A DNA stretch of 64,000 nucleotides from Flagellimonas meridianipacifica (lineage in GTDB: Bacteria; Bacteroidota; Bacteroidia; Flavobacteriales; Flavobacteriaceae). Shown one piece after another: positions 54,388-63,456 of the stretch. A model generated the notes under the pieces. The model had not been told where the DNA came from, did no database searches, and worked only from the letters and a program-made list of their open reading frames with translations. A program made the position numbers and the translations under genes. Where the stretch lies: the NCBI RefSeq assembly GCF_003001695.1, contig NZ_PVYX01000002.1, positions 1,612,001 through 1,676,000 on the forward strand. The letters run 5' to 3'. Every line of letters begins with the position of its first letter. Position 1 is the first letter of the stretch.

Positions 54388-54522
54388 GTATACAAAGCTG
54401 TATTTGGCTTGCAAAATTACCACCTTTTTATAATTCTAAGTGAATGGTACTGCTTTAAAAAGTTAAACAGTTTTGTTAATTCTTTTTAAAAAGTGATTTA
54501 AGTCAAATTTGTAGTTTTGACC

Positions 54523-55284
54523 ATGCTCAAGGTAGTTGTGATTGGCACGGGAAATGTTGCAGAAAACTTGATTCATGCTTTGAATGAGTCAGAACAAGTA
54601 AAGCTTGTACAAATTGTTGGGCGGGATAGGCATACACTGGAAAAGTATACGAACATAGCCAACGTCACATGGGATTTTGGGAACATAGAAGACGTGGATA
54701 TCTATATTATAGCCGTTTCCGATGGTGCGATAGAAACCGTCTCGAAAAAACTCTCGAAAAAACAGGGGATTGTTGTGCATACCTCAGGTGCTACTGCAAT
54801 GAATAGCATCTTATCAGAAAAAAAAGGTGTTTTTTATCCACTCCAGACCTTTACAAAAGGAAGAGTTTTAGACTTCTCAAACATTCCCATTTGTGTTGAA
54901 GCATCCAATACAGAGGGGGTCTTCGTGCTCCGAGAACTTGGAGCTTGCATTTCTAAAAGAGTATATGAAGTCAATTCTGAACAACGTAAAAAACTACACT
55001 TGGCTGCAGTTTTTGCAAATAATTTTTCAAACCACCTCTTTCATATAAGCGAAACACTTTGTGTTAAAGAAGGGTTGTCATTCGAACTGTTAAAACCCCT
55101 AATTTTGGAAACTGTCGAAAAGCTGGAAATCCTTTCCCCCTTTGAAGCTCAGACGGGTCCCGCGAGAAGAAAGGATACAGAAAGCATGGAAAGACACTTG
55201 GAGCTATTATCGGACAACCAACATAAAAAACTATATAAATTACTTAGCCAGGCAATCACAAAGACCTATGAAAAAGAACTATAA
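54523..55284 (+). CDS. Rossmann-like/DUF2520 domain protein
   Basis: From ATG 54523 (MLKVVVIGTGNVAENLIHAL) the product is 253 residues; a TTG two codons upstream is not needed. An N-terminal Rossmann-like NAD(P)-binding fold (VIGTGNVAENL) is followed by a helical DUF2520 domain (KKLHLAAVFANNFSNHLF, FEAQTGPARRKDTESMERHL). The family resembles imine or F420-dependent reductases, but its substrate is unknown. It overlaps kdsC by 17 bases, so the two are translationally coupled. Confidence 0.87.
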   Translation: MLKVVVIGTGNVAENLIHALNESEQVKLVQIVGRDRHTLEKYTNIANVTWDFGNIEDVDIYIIAVSDGAIETVSKKLSKKQGIVVHTSGATAMNSILSEKKGVFYPLQTFTKGRVLDFSNIPICVEASNTEGVFVLRELGACISKRVYEVNSEQRKKLHLAAVFANNFSNHLFHISETLCVKEGLSFELLKPLILETVEKLEILSPFEAQTGPARRKDTESMERHLELLSDNQHKKLYKLLSQAITKTYEKEL

Positions 55285-55795
55285 AGAACTTTTGAACGAT
55301 ATTACCACTTTTGTTTTTGACGTGGATGGCGTATTCACTGATGGCTCCATTTTGGTCACCACCAAAGGTGAAATGTTGCGAAGAATGAACGTAAAGGACG
55401 GATATGCCCTGAAAACTGCCCTGCAAAAAGGATATAATGTCTGTATAATAACAGGAGGAACCAATGCGGGAGTGAAAGAACGACTTAGGGGCTTGGGCGT
55501 TACTGATATCTATTTAGGAGCACATCATAAACAAGACCCTTTGGAGGAATATTTGGACATTTATAATATTGACCGCAAGAATGTTGTCTATATGGGCGAT
55601 GATCTCCCAGACATACCTCCGATGCGCTTAGTAGGTTTGGCTGCTGCACCTCAAAACGCCGTTGCTGAAGTAAAGGCTATTTCTGATTACGTTTCGCATA
55701 AAAATGGTGGTGAGGGATGTGTCCGGGATATTATCGAACAGGTTTTAAAAGTCCGGGGGGATTGGAATGATAATTTCAGTGCCAAGAATGACTAG
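55268..55795 (+). CDS. kdsC: 3-deoxy-manno-octulosonate-8-phosphatase (KdsC-type HAD phosphatase)
   Basis: The 175-residue protein starts at ATG 55268, inside the previous gene; a longer frame upstream is only overlap. It is a C0-type HAD phosphatase with nucleophile motif FDVDGVFTDG, Thr/Ser motif IITGGTN, Lys region YLGAHHK and acidic motif MGDDLPDIPPM. KdsC dephosphorylates KDO-8-phosphate for lipid A/lipopolysaccharide assembly. The chain length and the KDGYALKTA motif agree with KdsC. It overlaps maf by eight bases. Confidence 0.9.
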   Translation: MKKNYKELLNDITTFVFDVDGVFTDGSILVTTKGEMLRRMNVKDGYALKTALQKGYNVCIITGGTNAGVKERLRGLGVTDIYLGAHHKQDPLEEYLDIYNIDRKNVVYMGDDLPDIPPMRLVGLAAAPQNAVAEVKAISDYVSHKNGGEGCVRDIIEQVLKVRGDWNDNFSAKND

Positions 55796-56390
55796 TCTAA
55801 ATCCACTGGCCCAAAAACTTAAAGGTTACCATCTTATTCTGGGTTCTGGTTCTCCAAGACGTAAACTATTTTTAGAGCAACTTGGATTGGATTTTGAAGT
55901 ACGGAAAAAGGAAGTGGAAGAAATCTATCCAGAACATTTGAAAGGAGAGGAAATATCCCGATATCTTGCAGAACTTAAAGCATTTCCATTTAAACCTGAA
56001 CTGGAAGAACACGATATCCTGATAACTTCAGATACGGTGGTATGGCATAAGAATCAATCCTTAGCCAAGGCCTCAGATGCAAAAGAAGCTTTTCAGATGA
56101 TTCGTATACTATCTGGAGAATGGCATGAAGTCATTACTTCTGTTTGTATTACTTCGAAAAAAATACAAAAAACGGTTTCCCAAACCACCCATGTAAAGTT
56201 CATGGACTTTTCCGATACCGAAATCGAATACTATGTTGAAACGTGTAAACCTTTTGACAAGGCTGGAGCTTATGGCATCCAAGAGTGGTTGGGCCTAATC
56301 GGTATATCTGAAATAAAAGGCTCATATACGAATGTGGTTGGTCTGCCTACACATCTCGTTTACAAAACGTTAATGGACATGGTTTCTTGA
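55788..56390 (+). CDS. maf: Maf-family nucleotide pyrophosphatase
   Basis: The 200-residue protein starts at ATG 55788, overlapping the kdsC stop; seven more codons are open upstream. Maf motifs are ILGSGSPRRKLFLEQLG, the acidic SDTVVW and KPFDKAGAYGIQEW. Maf proteins hydrolyse non-canonical or canonical NTPs such as dTTP, UTP or modified pyrimidines, and were first described as septum-formation inhibitors. The gene belongs to the tight DUF2520-kdsC-maf operon. Confidence 0.93.
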   Translation: MTSLNPLAQKLKGYHLILGSGSPRRKLFLEQLGLDFEVRKKEVEEIYPEHLKGEEISRYLAELKAFPFKPELEEHDILITSDTVVWHKNQSLAKASDAKEAFQMIRILSGEWHEVITSVCITSKKIQKTVSQTTHVKFMDFSDTEIEYYVETCKPFDKAGAYGIQEWLGLIGISEIKGSYTNVVGLPTHLVYKTLMDMVS

Positions 56391-56426
56391 TATGGGTTGC
56401 TTAATTTTGTAGAAACCCGTGTTGAT

Positions 56427-57389
56427 ATGAAAAAGTTAAAACCCTCCAAACTTCAATTCATTCCTATTTTTATAGCTCTTCTTATTGTAGCTGCATGCAA
56501 TACATCCACAAAGACAAATGACAAGGAGCTAGCTTTAAACAATGAAAAAGAGATTGCCAGTTCTGTTACGGAACTTCCCAAAAAGCCACTTTCAGAAGAA
56601 TTTAAGAAATACTGGTATGCAGGAAATGCAGAGATTACATCCTTCGAATTGGAGCAGGCCAGGTATGGTGAAATTAGAACAGGAAAATCTGTTTTGATTT
56701 ATGTAACCGAACCTTTTCTACCTAGCAAGCAGGTAAAGGCAGACCGTAGCAATCCAGGCAACGTTCAAGTGCTAAAGTTGAATGCCACTAAAAAATATTT
56801 GACAGGTATCTACCCCTACTCCATTATGTCGAGTACGTTTTATCCTGTTTCTGATAATCAACACGCTATAAAGACAAGCCTTTCGGTACAGGAGTGGTGT
56901 GGGCATGTCTACTCCCAAATTAACAATAGGGATAAATTCGAGTTTACTTCACACTCTTATTTTGAAAGTGAGGCTGACGAAAACCTGAGTATCGATAAAA
57001 GTGTTCTTGAAAATGAGATTTGGACCAAAATTCGAATCGACCCCAATGATTTACCTATTGGCGATATTAAAATGGTTCCCTCTTTAGAGTACATCCGTCT
57101 AAGGCATAAAGAGTTTAAAGCTTATAGCGCAAATGCCTCAATGGAATCCAAAGGTGATAATACCATTTACACGATTTCCTACCCGGAGTTGGAAAGGAGG
57201 CTTTCCATAACCTTCTCTTCGTCTTTCCCGTATACTGTTGAAAGCTGGAATGAAGAATTTAAAAGTGGCTTTGGTCCAAATGCCAAAACGCTCCAAACCA
57301 AAGCAACACGATTGAAATCCCTTAAAACACCCTATTGGGGACAAAATGGCAATGATGATTTGGTTTTAAGGGATAGTTTGGGGCTTTAA
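56427..57389 (+). CDS. conserved lipoprotein of unknown function (often mislabelled Maf)
   Basis: From ATG 56427 the product is 320 residues with a lipoprotein signal (ALLIVAACNTS). A low-complexity linker (KTNDKELALNNEKEI) precedes a beta-rich domain (EFKKYWYAGNAEITSFELEQ, GKSVLIYVTEPFLPSKQVKA, LTGIYPYSIMSSTFYPV). Flavobacterial homologues are sometimes annotated septum formation inhibitor Maf only because they lie next to maf, as here; no Maf motif is present. TAATTTTG at 56402-56409 is an exact -7 match 17 bases upstream, so it may have its own promoter. It is probably envelope anchored. Confidence 0.75.
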   Translation: MKKLKPSKLQFIPIFIALLIVAACNTSTKTNDKELALNNEKEIASSVTELPKKPLSEEFKKYWYAGNAEITSFELEQARYGEIRTGKSVLIYVTEPFLPSKQVKADRSNPGNVQVLKLNATKKYLTGIYPYSIMSSTFYPVSDNQHAIKTSLSVQEWCGHVYSQINNRDKFEFTSHSYFESEADENLSIDKSVLENEIWTKIRIDPNDLPIGDIKMVPSLEYIRLRHKEFKAYSANASMESKGDNTIYTISYPELERRLSITFSSSFPYTVESWNEEFKSGFGPNAKTLQTKATRLKSLKTPYWGQNGNDDLVLRDSLGL

Positions 57390-57452
57390 ATCTTGGTTCA
57401 TACCCCCAAGAATGTCCTAATTGCACCTTGTTAAAGATGTTCTAAATTGTGT

Positions 57453-57481
57453 TTGGTCTGAATTGAATCTTTCTATATTTG
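57453..57481 (+). promoter_or_regulatory. promoter of the PIG-L-peptide-symporter operon
   Basis: TTG at 57453-57455, an 18-base spacer and TATATTTG at 57474-57481 match the Bacteroidota consensus completely. The ATG lies 22 bases downstream. Confidence 0.65.
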
Positions 57482-57503
57482 GCTAACCACTAAAACCGCT
57501 AAC

Positions 57504-60035
57504 ATGCGAAATTTTTGGGTCAGATTTCTGACTTTACTGCTTGTCGTACCCTTTTCTTTTGCACAAAGGCCCTCCAAACTATCATCAACCGAGATTCATC
57601 ATAACTTAAAAAAGTTGAATTTTTTAGGCACCGCACTTTATGTAGCTGCTCACCCTGATGATGAAAATACCAGGCTCATTTCGTATTTGTCCAACCATGA
57701 GAAGGCAAGAACTGTTTATCTCTCTCTTACCAGAGGTGACGGTGGTCAAAATCTGATTGGACCGGAATTACGAGAACTATTGGGAGTCTTGCGCACGCAA
57801 GAACTATTGGCGGCAAGAAGTGTGGATGGTGGTGAACAGTGGTTTTCACGTGCCAATGATTTTGGATTTTCAAAACATCCTGAAGAAACTTTGACCATTT
57901 GGGACAAAGAGAAAGTATTGGGAGACGTAGTTTGGGCCATTCGGAATCTAAAGCCTGACGTTATCATAAATCGTTTTGACCACAGAACCCCTGGAACAAC
58001 ACATGGGCACCATACCACATCTGCAATGCTGAGTGTTGAAGCGTTCGATTTAGTCAATGACCCAAATATTTATCCAGAGCAATTGGAATTTACAGAGGTT
58101 TGGCAACCTAAAAGAGTGTTTTTCAATACCTCTTGGTGGTTCTATGGAGGTAGGGAAAACTTTGAAAAGGCAGATAAATCTAATCTATTAAAACTGGACA
58201 CTGGAGTATTTTATCCAGAATTAGGGTTATCCAACAATGAAATTGCGGCGGTTGCCAGCAGCCAACATTTATGTCAAGGTTTTGGAAGACTTACTACTCG
58301 TGGTTCCCAGGACGAATATGTTGAGCTTCTAAAAGGTGATATGCCCAAAACCAATAATCTTTTTGAAGGTATAAACACTACGTGGTCAAGAATTGAAGGC
58401 GGTAAAGCTATTGGTGATATTTTATACGGAATTGAAAACAATTTTGATTTTACCAATCCAGCAACCCATGTTCCACAATTGATTGAAGCCTACAAATTGC
58501 TTCAAAACGTAAGCAACGAACATTGGAAAAAGTTAAAATTGGTGGAGCTTAAAGATTTGATTTTAGCCTGTTCCGGTCTTTATCTAGAAGCCAGCGCTGC
58601 CACTTCCTCAACTACACCTAACAATTCTGTAGAGCTCAATTTTGAAATATTGAACAGAAGCAATGTCGCTTTTGATTTGAAAGAAATACAACTGGTAGGT
58701 TCCAGCGCAAAGTTGTCTCCAAATATCAGCTTATCGAATAACAAGAAGGAAAATCTCTCTTTGGATTTTTCAATTGCGGATAACCAAAATATTTCTGGAC
58801 CATATTGGCTAAACAAGCCGTGGAGCTTGGGAATGTATGAAGTCAACAATCAACTCATGATTGGAAAGGCAGAAACACCCAGTGCCTTTGAAGTAGACTT
58901 TATTCTTTCGTTTGATGGTTTCAACATCCCATTTAGAAAATCTGTGGTATATCGGTTTTCCAAGCCAGACAGGGGTGAACTTTACGAGCCATTTGTGGTC
59001 TTACCGGAAGTGACAACGCAAATTGATGAAAAAGTACTGATTTTTGCTTCCAATGAACCTCGCAATGTTACAGTAAAAGTAAGGGCAGGAAAAGACAATG
59101 TTTCAGGAGAAGTTCAATTGAATCACCCAGAAGGCTGGGTCGTTTCCCCTAAGACTGAAAACTTTTCAATAGATAAAGTGGGTCAAGAACAAATCCTAAC
59201 CTTCAAAGTGGTTCCTCCAAGTGGAGATAGCGAGGGTAAGATTTCTCCAGTGGCAAGAATCAACGGTGAGGAATTTGACAAGGAATTGGTTGAAATCGCC
59301 TATGCCCATATCCCAAAACAATCGGTCTTACTCACTTCTGAGGCCAAGGTAGTCCGAATGAATATTTCCAAAACAGGAGAGCACATTGGATATATAATGG
59401 GTGCAGGAGATAAAATTCCCGAGAGCTTGGAACAAATAGGGTATCAGGTACATTTGATTGACCCCAATGACATCCAAAGTGGTTCGCTAGAAAAATACGA
59501 TGCCGTTGTTGTAGGAATTAGAGCCTATAACGTAGTTGAAACATTGAAGTTTAAACAACCCTTTTTGTTTGAATATGTTGAGAACGGTGGAAACCTTATA
59601 GTTCAATACAATACCGCCAACAGATGGCGCAAGCAAATTGACAACATTGCCCCTTTTGAGCTATCTATTTCTCGGGATAGGGTAACCAATGAAAATGCAC
59701 CTGTAAATATTTTGGCCAAAGACCACTCTTTGGTAAACTTCCCCAATGCAATTACAGAGGGAGATTTTGATAATTGGGTGCAAGAACGAGGTCTATACTT
59801 TCCAAATCAATGGGGGTCAGAGTTTACCCCTATACTCTCCATGAACGATAAAGGCGAATCTCCGAAAGAAGGAAGCCTTCTAATTGCCCCGTATGGAAAA
59901 GGACATTACATTTACACGGGTTTGAGCTTTTTCAGAGAACTTCCCGCCGGTGTATCAGGAGCTTACAAGCTTTTTGCCAATATGCTTTCCATCGGTAAAA
60001 GTGAAATGAAATCAGAAAACAACGTTAAAGGATAA
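57504..60035 (+). CDS. exported PIG-L-family deacetylase with large C-terminal extension
   Basis: The 843-residue protein has a signal peptide (VPFSFAQ). The first 250 residues form a PIG-L/LmbE domain with Zn motif AAHPDDENTR and HGHHTTS later; the loop LTRGDGGQNLIG is typical. The middle is beta-sandwich-like (about 380-590), and residues about 600-830 resemble a ThuA/glutamine-amidotransferase-like fold (YDAVVVGIRAYNV, YGKGHYIYTGLSFFRELP). The substrate is probably an N-acetylated sugar or glycoconjugate outside the cytoplasm. It is followed without gap by a small membrane peptide and a symporter. Confidence 0.88.
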   Translation: MRNFWVRFLTLLLVVPFSFAQRPSKLSSTEIHHNLKKLNFLGTALYVAAHPDDENTRLISYLSNHEKARTVYLSLTRGDGGQNLIGPELRELLGVLRTQELLAARSVDGGEQWFSRANDFGFSKHPEETLTIWDKEKVLGDVVWAIRNLKPDVIINRFDHRTPGTTHGHHTTSAMLSVEAFDLVNDPNIYPEQLEFTEVWQPKRVFFNTSWWFYGGRENFEKADKSNLLKLDTGVFYPELGLSNNEIAAVASSQHLCQGFGRLTTRGSQDEYVELLKGDMPKTNNLFEGINTTWSRIEGGKAIGDILYGIENNFDFTNPATHVPQLIEAYKLLQNVSNEHWKKLKLVELKDLILACSGLYLEASAATSSTTPNNSVELNFEILNRSNVAFDLKEIQLVGSSAKLSPNISLSNNKKENLSLDFSIADNQNISGPYWLNKPWSLGMYEVNNQLMIGKAETPSAFEVDFILSFDGFNIPFRKSVVYRFSKPDRGELYEPFVVLPEVTTQIDEKVLIFASNEPRNVTVKVRAGKDNVSGEVQLNHPEGWVVSPKTENFSIDKVGQEQILTFKVVPPSGDSEGKISPVARINGEEFDKELVEIAYAHIPKQSVLLTSEAKVVRMNISKTGEHIGYIMGAGDKIPESLEQIGYQVHLIDPNDIQSGSLEKYDAVVVGIRAYNVVETLKFKQPFLFEYVENGGNLIVQYNTANRWRKQIDNIAPFELSISRDRVTNENAPVNILAKDHSLVNFPNAITEGDFDNWVQERGLYFPNQWGSEFTPILSMNDKGESPKEGSLLIAPYGKGHYIYTGLSFFRELPAGVSGAYKLFANMLSIGKSEMKSENNVKG

Positions 60036-60136
60036 TGGAAAATGAATTCCGCTGGAAAAAAGAGTACACAATTGTAATAGTATTGAATGTACTTTATATC
60101 TCCATTTTCTATTTAATCATGGCATTTAACAATTAA
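60035..60136 (+). CDS. 33-residue single-span membrane peptide, possible symporter accessory
   Basis: The ATG overlaps the PIG-L stop in TAATG, the classic coupled stop-start. The 33 codons encode a charged N-terminus (MENEFRWKKEYT) and one hydrophobic helix (IVIVLNVLYISIFYLIMAF), ending at TAA 60134-60136. The symporter ATG is seven bases further on. Small one-span accessory subunits are known beside several sodium:solute symporters, so a similar role is likely but unproven. It would be missed by gene finders with a length cut-off. Confidence 0.65.
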   Translation: MENEFRWKKEYTIVIVLNVLYISIFYLIMAFNN

Positions 60137-60143
60137 CCACCAA

Positions 60144-61850
60144 ATGGGTATACTGGATTGGATTGTTCTGGGCAGCACGCTGCTCTTTATTGTGGCATAT
60201 GGTGTATGGAAAACAAAGGGCAGTAAAAATGTTGACGATTATGTATTAGGGGGCCATGACGCCAAATGGTGGACCATTGGACTTTCGGTAATGGCCACCC
60301 AAGCGAGTGCTATTACTTTTTTATCGACCCCTGGACAAGCCTTCCATGATGGAATGGGTTTTGTACAGTTTTATTTTGGCTTACCGTTGGCGATGATATT
60401 CATCTGTATGGTTTTCATCCCGATATACCGAAAACTTAAGGTCTTTACCGCTTATGAAATGCTTGAGGGCAGATTTGATTTAAAAACCCGTACCCTTACC
60501 GCAATCTTGTTTTTGGTTCAACGTGGCCTTGCTGCCGGAATTACCATTTTTGCACCGTCCATTATTTTGTCTGCCGTATTGGGTTGGGACTTAAGAACCT
60601 TGAACATCATTATAGGGATTTTGGTAATTGCATATACCGTTTCAGGGGGTACAAAGGCCGTTAGTGTTACTCAAAAACAGCAAATGTTCATTATCATGGT
60701 GGGTATGTTCTTTGCCTTTTTCTTTATTCTTGGTTCCTTACCAACCGGAGTTTCCTTTAGTGAAGCACTCAAAATTGCTGGCGCAAACAACAAACTGCAA
60801 ATATTGGACTTCAGTTTTGATACCCAGAACAGATATACTTTTTGGAGTGGAATCACGGGTGGGTTCTTTCTAGCATTGGCGTATTTTGGAACCGACCAGA
60901 GTCAAGTACAACGCTATCTTTCAGGAGAATCCGTTCGCGAAAGTCAATTGGGCCTAATTTTCAACGGAATTTTCAAGATTCCAATGCAGTTCTTCATTTT
61001 GCTGGTTGGAGTTATGGTCTTTGTTTTTTATCAATACAATGCTTCTCCTCTAAACTTCAATCCAGCCGCTACCGAAGCTGTTCTTCAATCCGAACAAAGT
61101 GAAAAGTATATCGCTCTAGAGGAAAGTCATTTAGCACTTGAACAGGAAAAGAGAATGGCACAAGAGGATTTTTCAGCAGCTTTGGAATTAAAGGAGTACA
61201 ATACCATAGTTCAAGCAGAACAAAACATTCAAAAAATAAACCAACAGGAAAGGGCGAATCGGGAAGCAGCTAGAAATTTAATTGCATTGGCCGATGATTC
61301 GGTTGAAACCAATGATAAGGACTATGTGTTCATTCACTTTATTTTGAACAATTTGCCCAATGGTCTAATCGGCTTGTTGCTTGCCGTTATTTTATCTGCA
61401 GCGATGTCTTCAACAGCCTCTGAACTCAATGCCCTGGGTACCATTACAGCGCTTGATCTTTACAAAAGAAACCAGAAAGAACAAAAGGATGAAAAACACT
61501 ATTTAAAAGCCACCAAGGGATTTACCTTGCTGTGGGGCATAGTAGCCATACTCATTGCTTGCGTTGCCAACCTTTTTGACAATCTTATACAACTCGTCAA
61601 CATTATTGGTTCTATTTTTTACGGAAACGTATTGGGTATTTTTCTGCTGGCATTTTTCTTCAAATTCGTAAAGGGGGATTCGGTTTTTATTGCTGCCATA
61701 GTGACCCAGATTATTGTCATTGTGGGTTGGTATTTCGATTGGATGTCCTATTTGTGGCTAAATGCTTTCGGATGCCTATTGGTAATTGTCTTGGCATTAC
61801 TTTTGGAAACTTTTGATGGATACCTACGAAAACCTCCGATAAAAACATAA
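60144..61850 (+). CDS. sodium:solute symporter
   Basis: The 568-residue inner-membrane protein belongs to the SSS family, with about 13-14 helices. Landmarks are the first helix (DWIVLGSTLLFIVAYGV), GLSVMATQASAITFLSTPGQ, the signature-like region ALAYFGTDQSQVQRYLSG and LLLAVILSAAMSSTASELNA. A charged cytoplasmic or periplasmic insert lies at about 315-390 (EEKYIALEESHLALEQEKRM-like; coiled). SSS proteins take up sugars, vitamins, amino acids or sialic acids with Na+. Next to a secreted PIG-L deacetylase a sugar or amino-sugar substrate is my best guess. Confidence 0.92.
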   Translation: MGILDWIVLGSTLLFIVAYGVWKTKGSKNVDDYVLGGHDAKWWTIGLSVMATQASAITFLSTPGQAFHDGMGFVQFYFGLPLAMIFICMVFIPIYRKLKVFTAYEMLEGRFDLKTRTLTAILFLVQRGLAAGITIFAPSIILSAVLGWDLRTLNIIIGILVIAYTVSGGTKAVSVTQKQQMFIIMVGMFFAFFFILGSLPTGVSFSEALKIAGANNKLQILDFSFDTQNRYTFWSGITGGFFLALAYFGTDQSQVQRYLSGESVRESQLGLIFNGIFKIPMQFFILLVGVMVFVFYQYNASPLNFNPAATEAVLQSEQSEKYIALEESHLALEQEKRMAQEDFSAALELKEYNTIVQAEQNIQKINQQERANREAARNLIALADDSVETNDKDYVFIHFILNNLPNGLIGLLLAVILSAAMSSTASELNALGTITALDLYKRNQKEQKDEKHYLKATKGFTLLWGIVAILIACVANLFDNLIQLVNIIGSIFYGNVLGIFLLAFFFKFVKGDSVFIAAIVTQIIVIVGWYFDWMSYLWLNAFGCLLVIVLALLLETFDGYLRKPPIKT

Positions 61851-61854
61851 AAAA

Positions 61855-61874
61855 AGCCCACCGATGGGTGGGCT
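61855..61874 (-). terminator. terminator after the DUF2911 gene
   Basis: On the minus strand an eight-base stem (AGCCCACC with GGTGGGCT) is followed by seven T. On the plus strand the T-run is poor. It lies 20 bases beyond the DUF2911 stop. Confidence 0.85.
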
Positions 61875-61893
61875 CTTAATATTTGATTTCGGC

Positions 61894-62736
61894 TTATAAT
61901 GCCCCCCACTCTTTAAGTGAGTCTTTGTTCAGTTTTACGTAATCTTGGTTACCCGCTGTCTCTGCAGCTGCAAGTGACTTTTTAGCGGCATCTATAGCAC
62001 CTTTTTTGTCTCCTAGCTTGGCATAAATCAAAGATTGTCTCCTCATTACCCAATAAGCCTTATCATTCATGGAAACGGCTTTATCTATCCATTCCTTGGC
62101 CTTGTTTAAATCTTTTCCCTCCTCATAATAGTAGGAAGCTGCAGCATACAATTCGCTGGCACTTGGTCCGGCCATTACTCTGGTGATACTCTCATCCGCC
62201 TTTTTTGCAGTAGGAACTTCAAACTTTACTCCAACATATGCTTTCTCCCACATCAGTCCCAAGGTAGCTCCATTGTTATGAAGATCATCGATGGTTATAG
62301 TAAAAGTTTCTATCGGAAACTCTATTGGAAATACTTCGGCGGTGGTTTTGGCTGCCACTTTACTGTCATCCCATTCTCTAGGTGTACCCCAGTTATTGGT
62401 ATCAGAATAAAAAATAACCTCCCAAGAAGCTTTACCTGGTTTTGTATAAATGGCATAATCTCCTGCTTTAAGAGTTTGTCCATCCACAGTTACGTCATCA
62501 CTGAAACTTACCATGGTGTTTTTATTGGCCCCTGTTCTCCACAACTTGTCATATGGAACAAGATTGTCGAAAACTGTCCTGCCCCTCATAGAGGGTCTAG
62601 AATACTCCACAGTCACTTCTGTTAAACCAACCGTCTGGGTCATTTTTGAGAAAGGACTGGGTTGAGGTGTTTGCAGTTGTGCTTCCGCTGATAAACAAAG
62701 CGTCAATGCAAACATGAATACAACGAATTTTTTCAT
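61894..62736 (-). CDS. exported DUF2911 family protein with C-terminal helical repeat
   Basis: The 280-residue protein has a signal peptide (LTLCLSAEAQ), a DUF2911 domain at about 22-175 (VTVEYSRPSMRGRTVFDNLV, LWRTGANKNTMVSFSDDVTV) and a TPR-like tail (about 195-275: LYAAASYYYEEGKDLNKAKE). DUF2911 is common in Bacteroidota and of unknown function. The product is probably periplasmic. A good terminator lies behind it and an exact -7 motif ahead of it, so it is a single-gene transcript. Confidence 0.87.
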   Translation of the reverse strand: MKKFVVFMFALTLCLSAEAQLQTPQPSPFSKMTQTVGLTEVTVEYSRPSMRGRTVFDNLVPYDKLWRTGANKNTMVSFSDDVTVDGQTLKAGDYAIYTKPGKASWEVIFYSDTNNWGTPREWDDSKVAAKTTAEVFPIEFPIETFTITIDDLHNNGATLGLMWEKAYVGVKFEVPTAKKADESITRVMAGPSASELYAAASYYYEEGKDLNKAKEWIDKAVSMNDKAYWVMRRQSLIYAKLGDKKGAIDAAKKSLAAAETAGNQDYVKLNKDSLKEWGAL

Positions 62737-62765
62737 TTGAAAGTGTTTTAGATTTGTTAGTGAAA

Positions 62766-62773
62766 CAAAACTA
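62766..62773 (-). promoter_or_regulatory. -7 element of the DUF2911 gene
   Basis: On the minus strand TAGTTTTG (62773-62766) matches TAnnTTTG exactly, 29 bases before the ATG. No TTG is found at 17-23 bases. Confidence 0.45.
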
Positions 62774-62936
62774 AATATAATGCTAGGTTGGCTTTGTTAA
62801 CAAACCCTTAAAAGGCGAACAGCGTTTCGATGAAATAAGGTCGAGAAACGTTCAGGAATCACTTAGAAAACACTTAGTACAAACCATAATACATTTTTGT
62901 TTAATAATTTATATTTTTCTTTAAACAAAATAGATT

Positions 62937-62944
62937 TATCTTTG
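62937..62944 (+). promoter_or_regulatory. -7 element of the SRPBCC-SDR operon
   Basis: TATCTTTG matches TAnnTTTG exactly and ends 13 bases before the ATG at 62958, giving a leader of about eight bases. The region upstream is A/T rich without a clear TTG. Confidence 0.5.
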
Positions 62945-62957
62945 TAGAAAATCAGGT

Positions 62958-63455
62958 ATGCAACTCTATCAACTGCGGTCACGACAGGTATTTCCCATTT
63001 CCAAACAAGAAGCATGGGACTTTCTTTCCAACCCTGCAAATCTTAAAGTGATTACTCCAGAACACATGGGATTCCACATTTTGGATGGAGCGGATACCGA
63101 AATGTTCCCAGGGCAACTCATTCAATATATTGTAAAACCGTTTCCTTTCTATACTGTTAAGTGGGTAACAGAAATAACCCATGTTTCAAAGGGCAATTAT
63201 TTTGTGGATGAACAACGGTTTGGTCCCTACTCGCTGTGGCATCATAAACACTTTTTAAAAGAATTGGACAATGGTGTTGAAATGTTAGATGTTGTGGATT
63301 ACAAACTTCCTTTTGGCATTTTGGGGCAATTGATGCATCCATTTCTAGTCAAAAAAGAGTTGCAAAAAATATTTGCGTACCGGGAAGAAAAATTAACTGA
63401 ACTCTTTGGTACAGTGGAGGGCGAAACTCCCGTTCTTGAACTTAAATCAATATAA
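62958..63455 (+). CDS. SRPBCC (START-like) ligand-binding protein
   Basis: The 165-residue cytosolic protein opens with the SRPBCC pattern SRQVFPISKQEAWDFLSNPA and continues with beta-strands and a C-terminal helix (KKELQKIFAYREEKLTELF). The fold is a hydrophobic-ligand cavity; many members are mislabelled cell-division inhibitors. It starts a transcript with a short-chain dehydrogenase-like gene one base downstream. In flavobacteria this pair often precedes photolyase or cryptochrome genes, which would lie outside the window. Confidence 0.85.
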   Translation: MQLYQLRSRQVFPISKQEAWDFLSNPANLKVITPEHMGFHILDGADTEMFPGQLIQYIVKPFPFYTVKWVTEITHVSKGNYFVDEQRFGPYSLWHHKHFLKELDNGVEMLDVVDYKLPFGILGQLMHPFLVKKELQKIFAYREEKLTELFGTVEGETPVLELKSI

Positions 63456-63456
63456 A

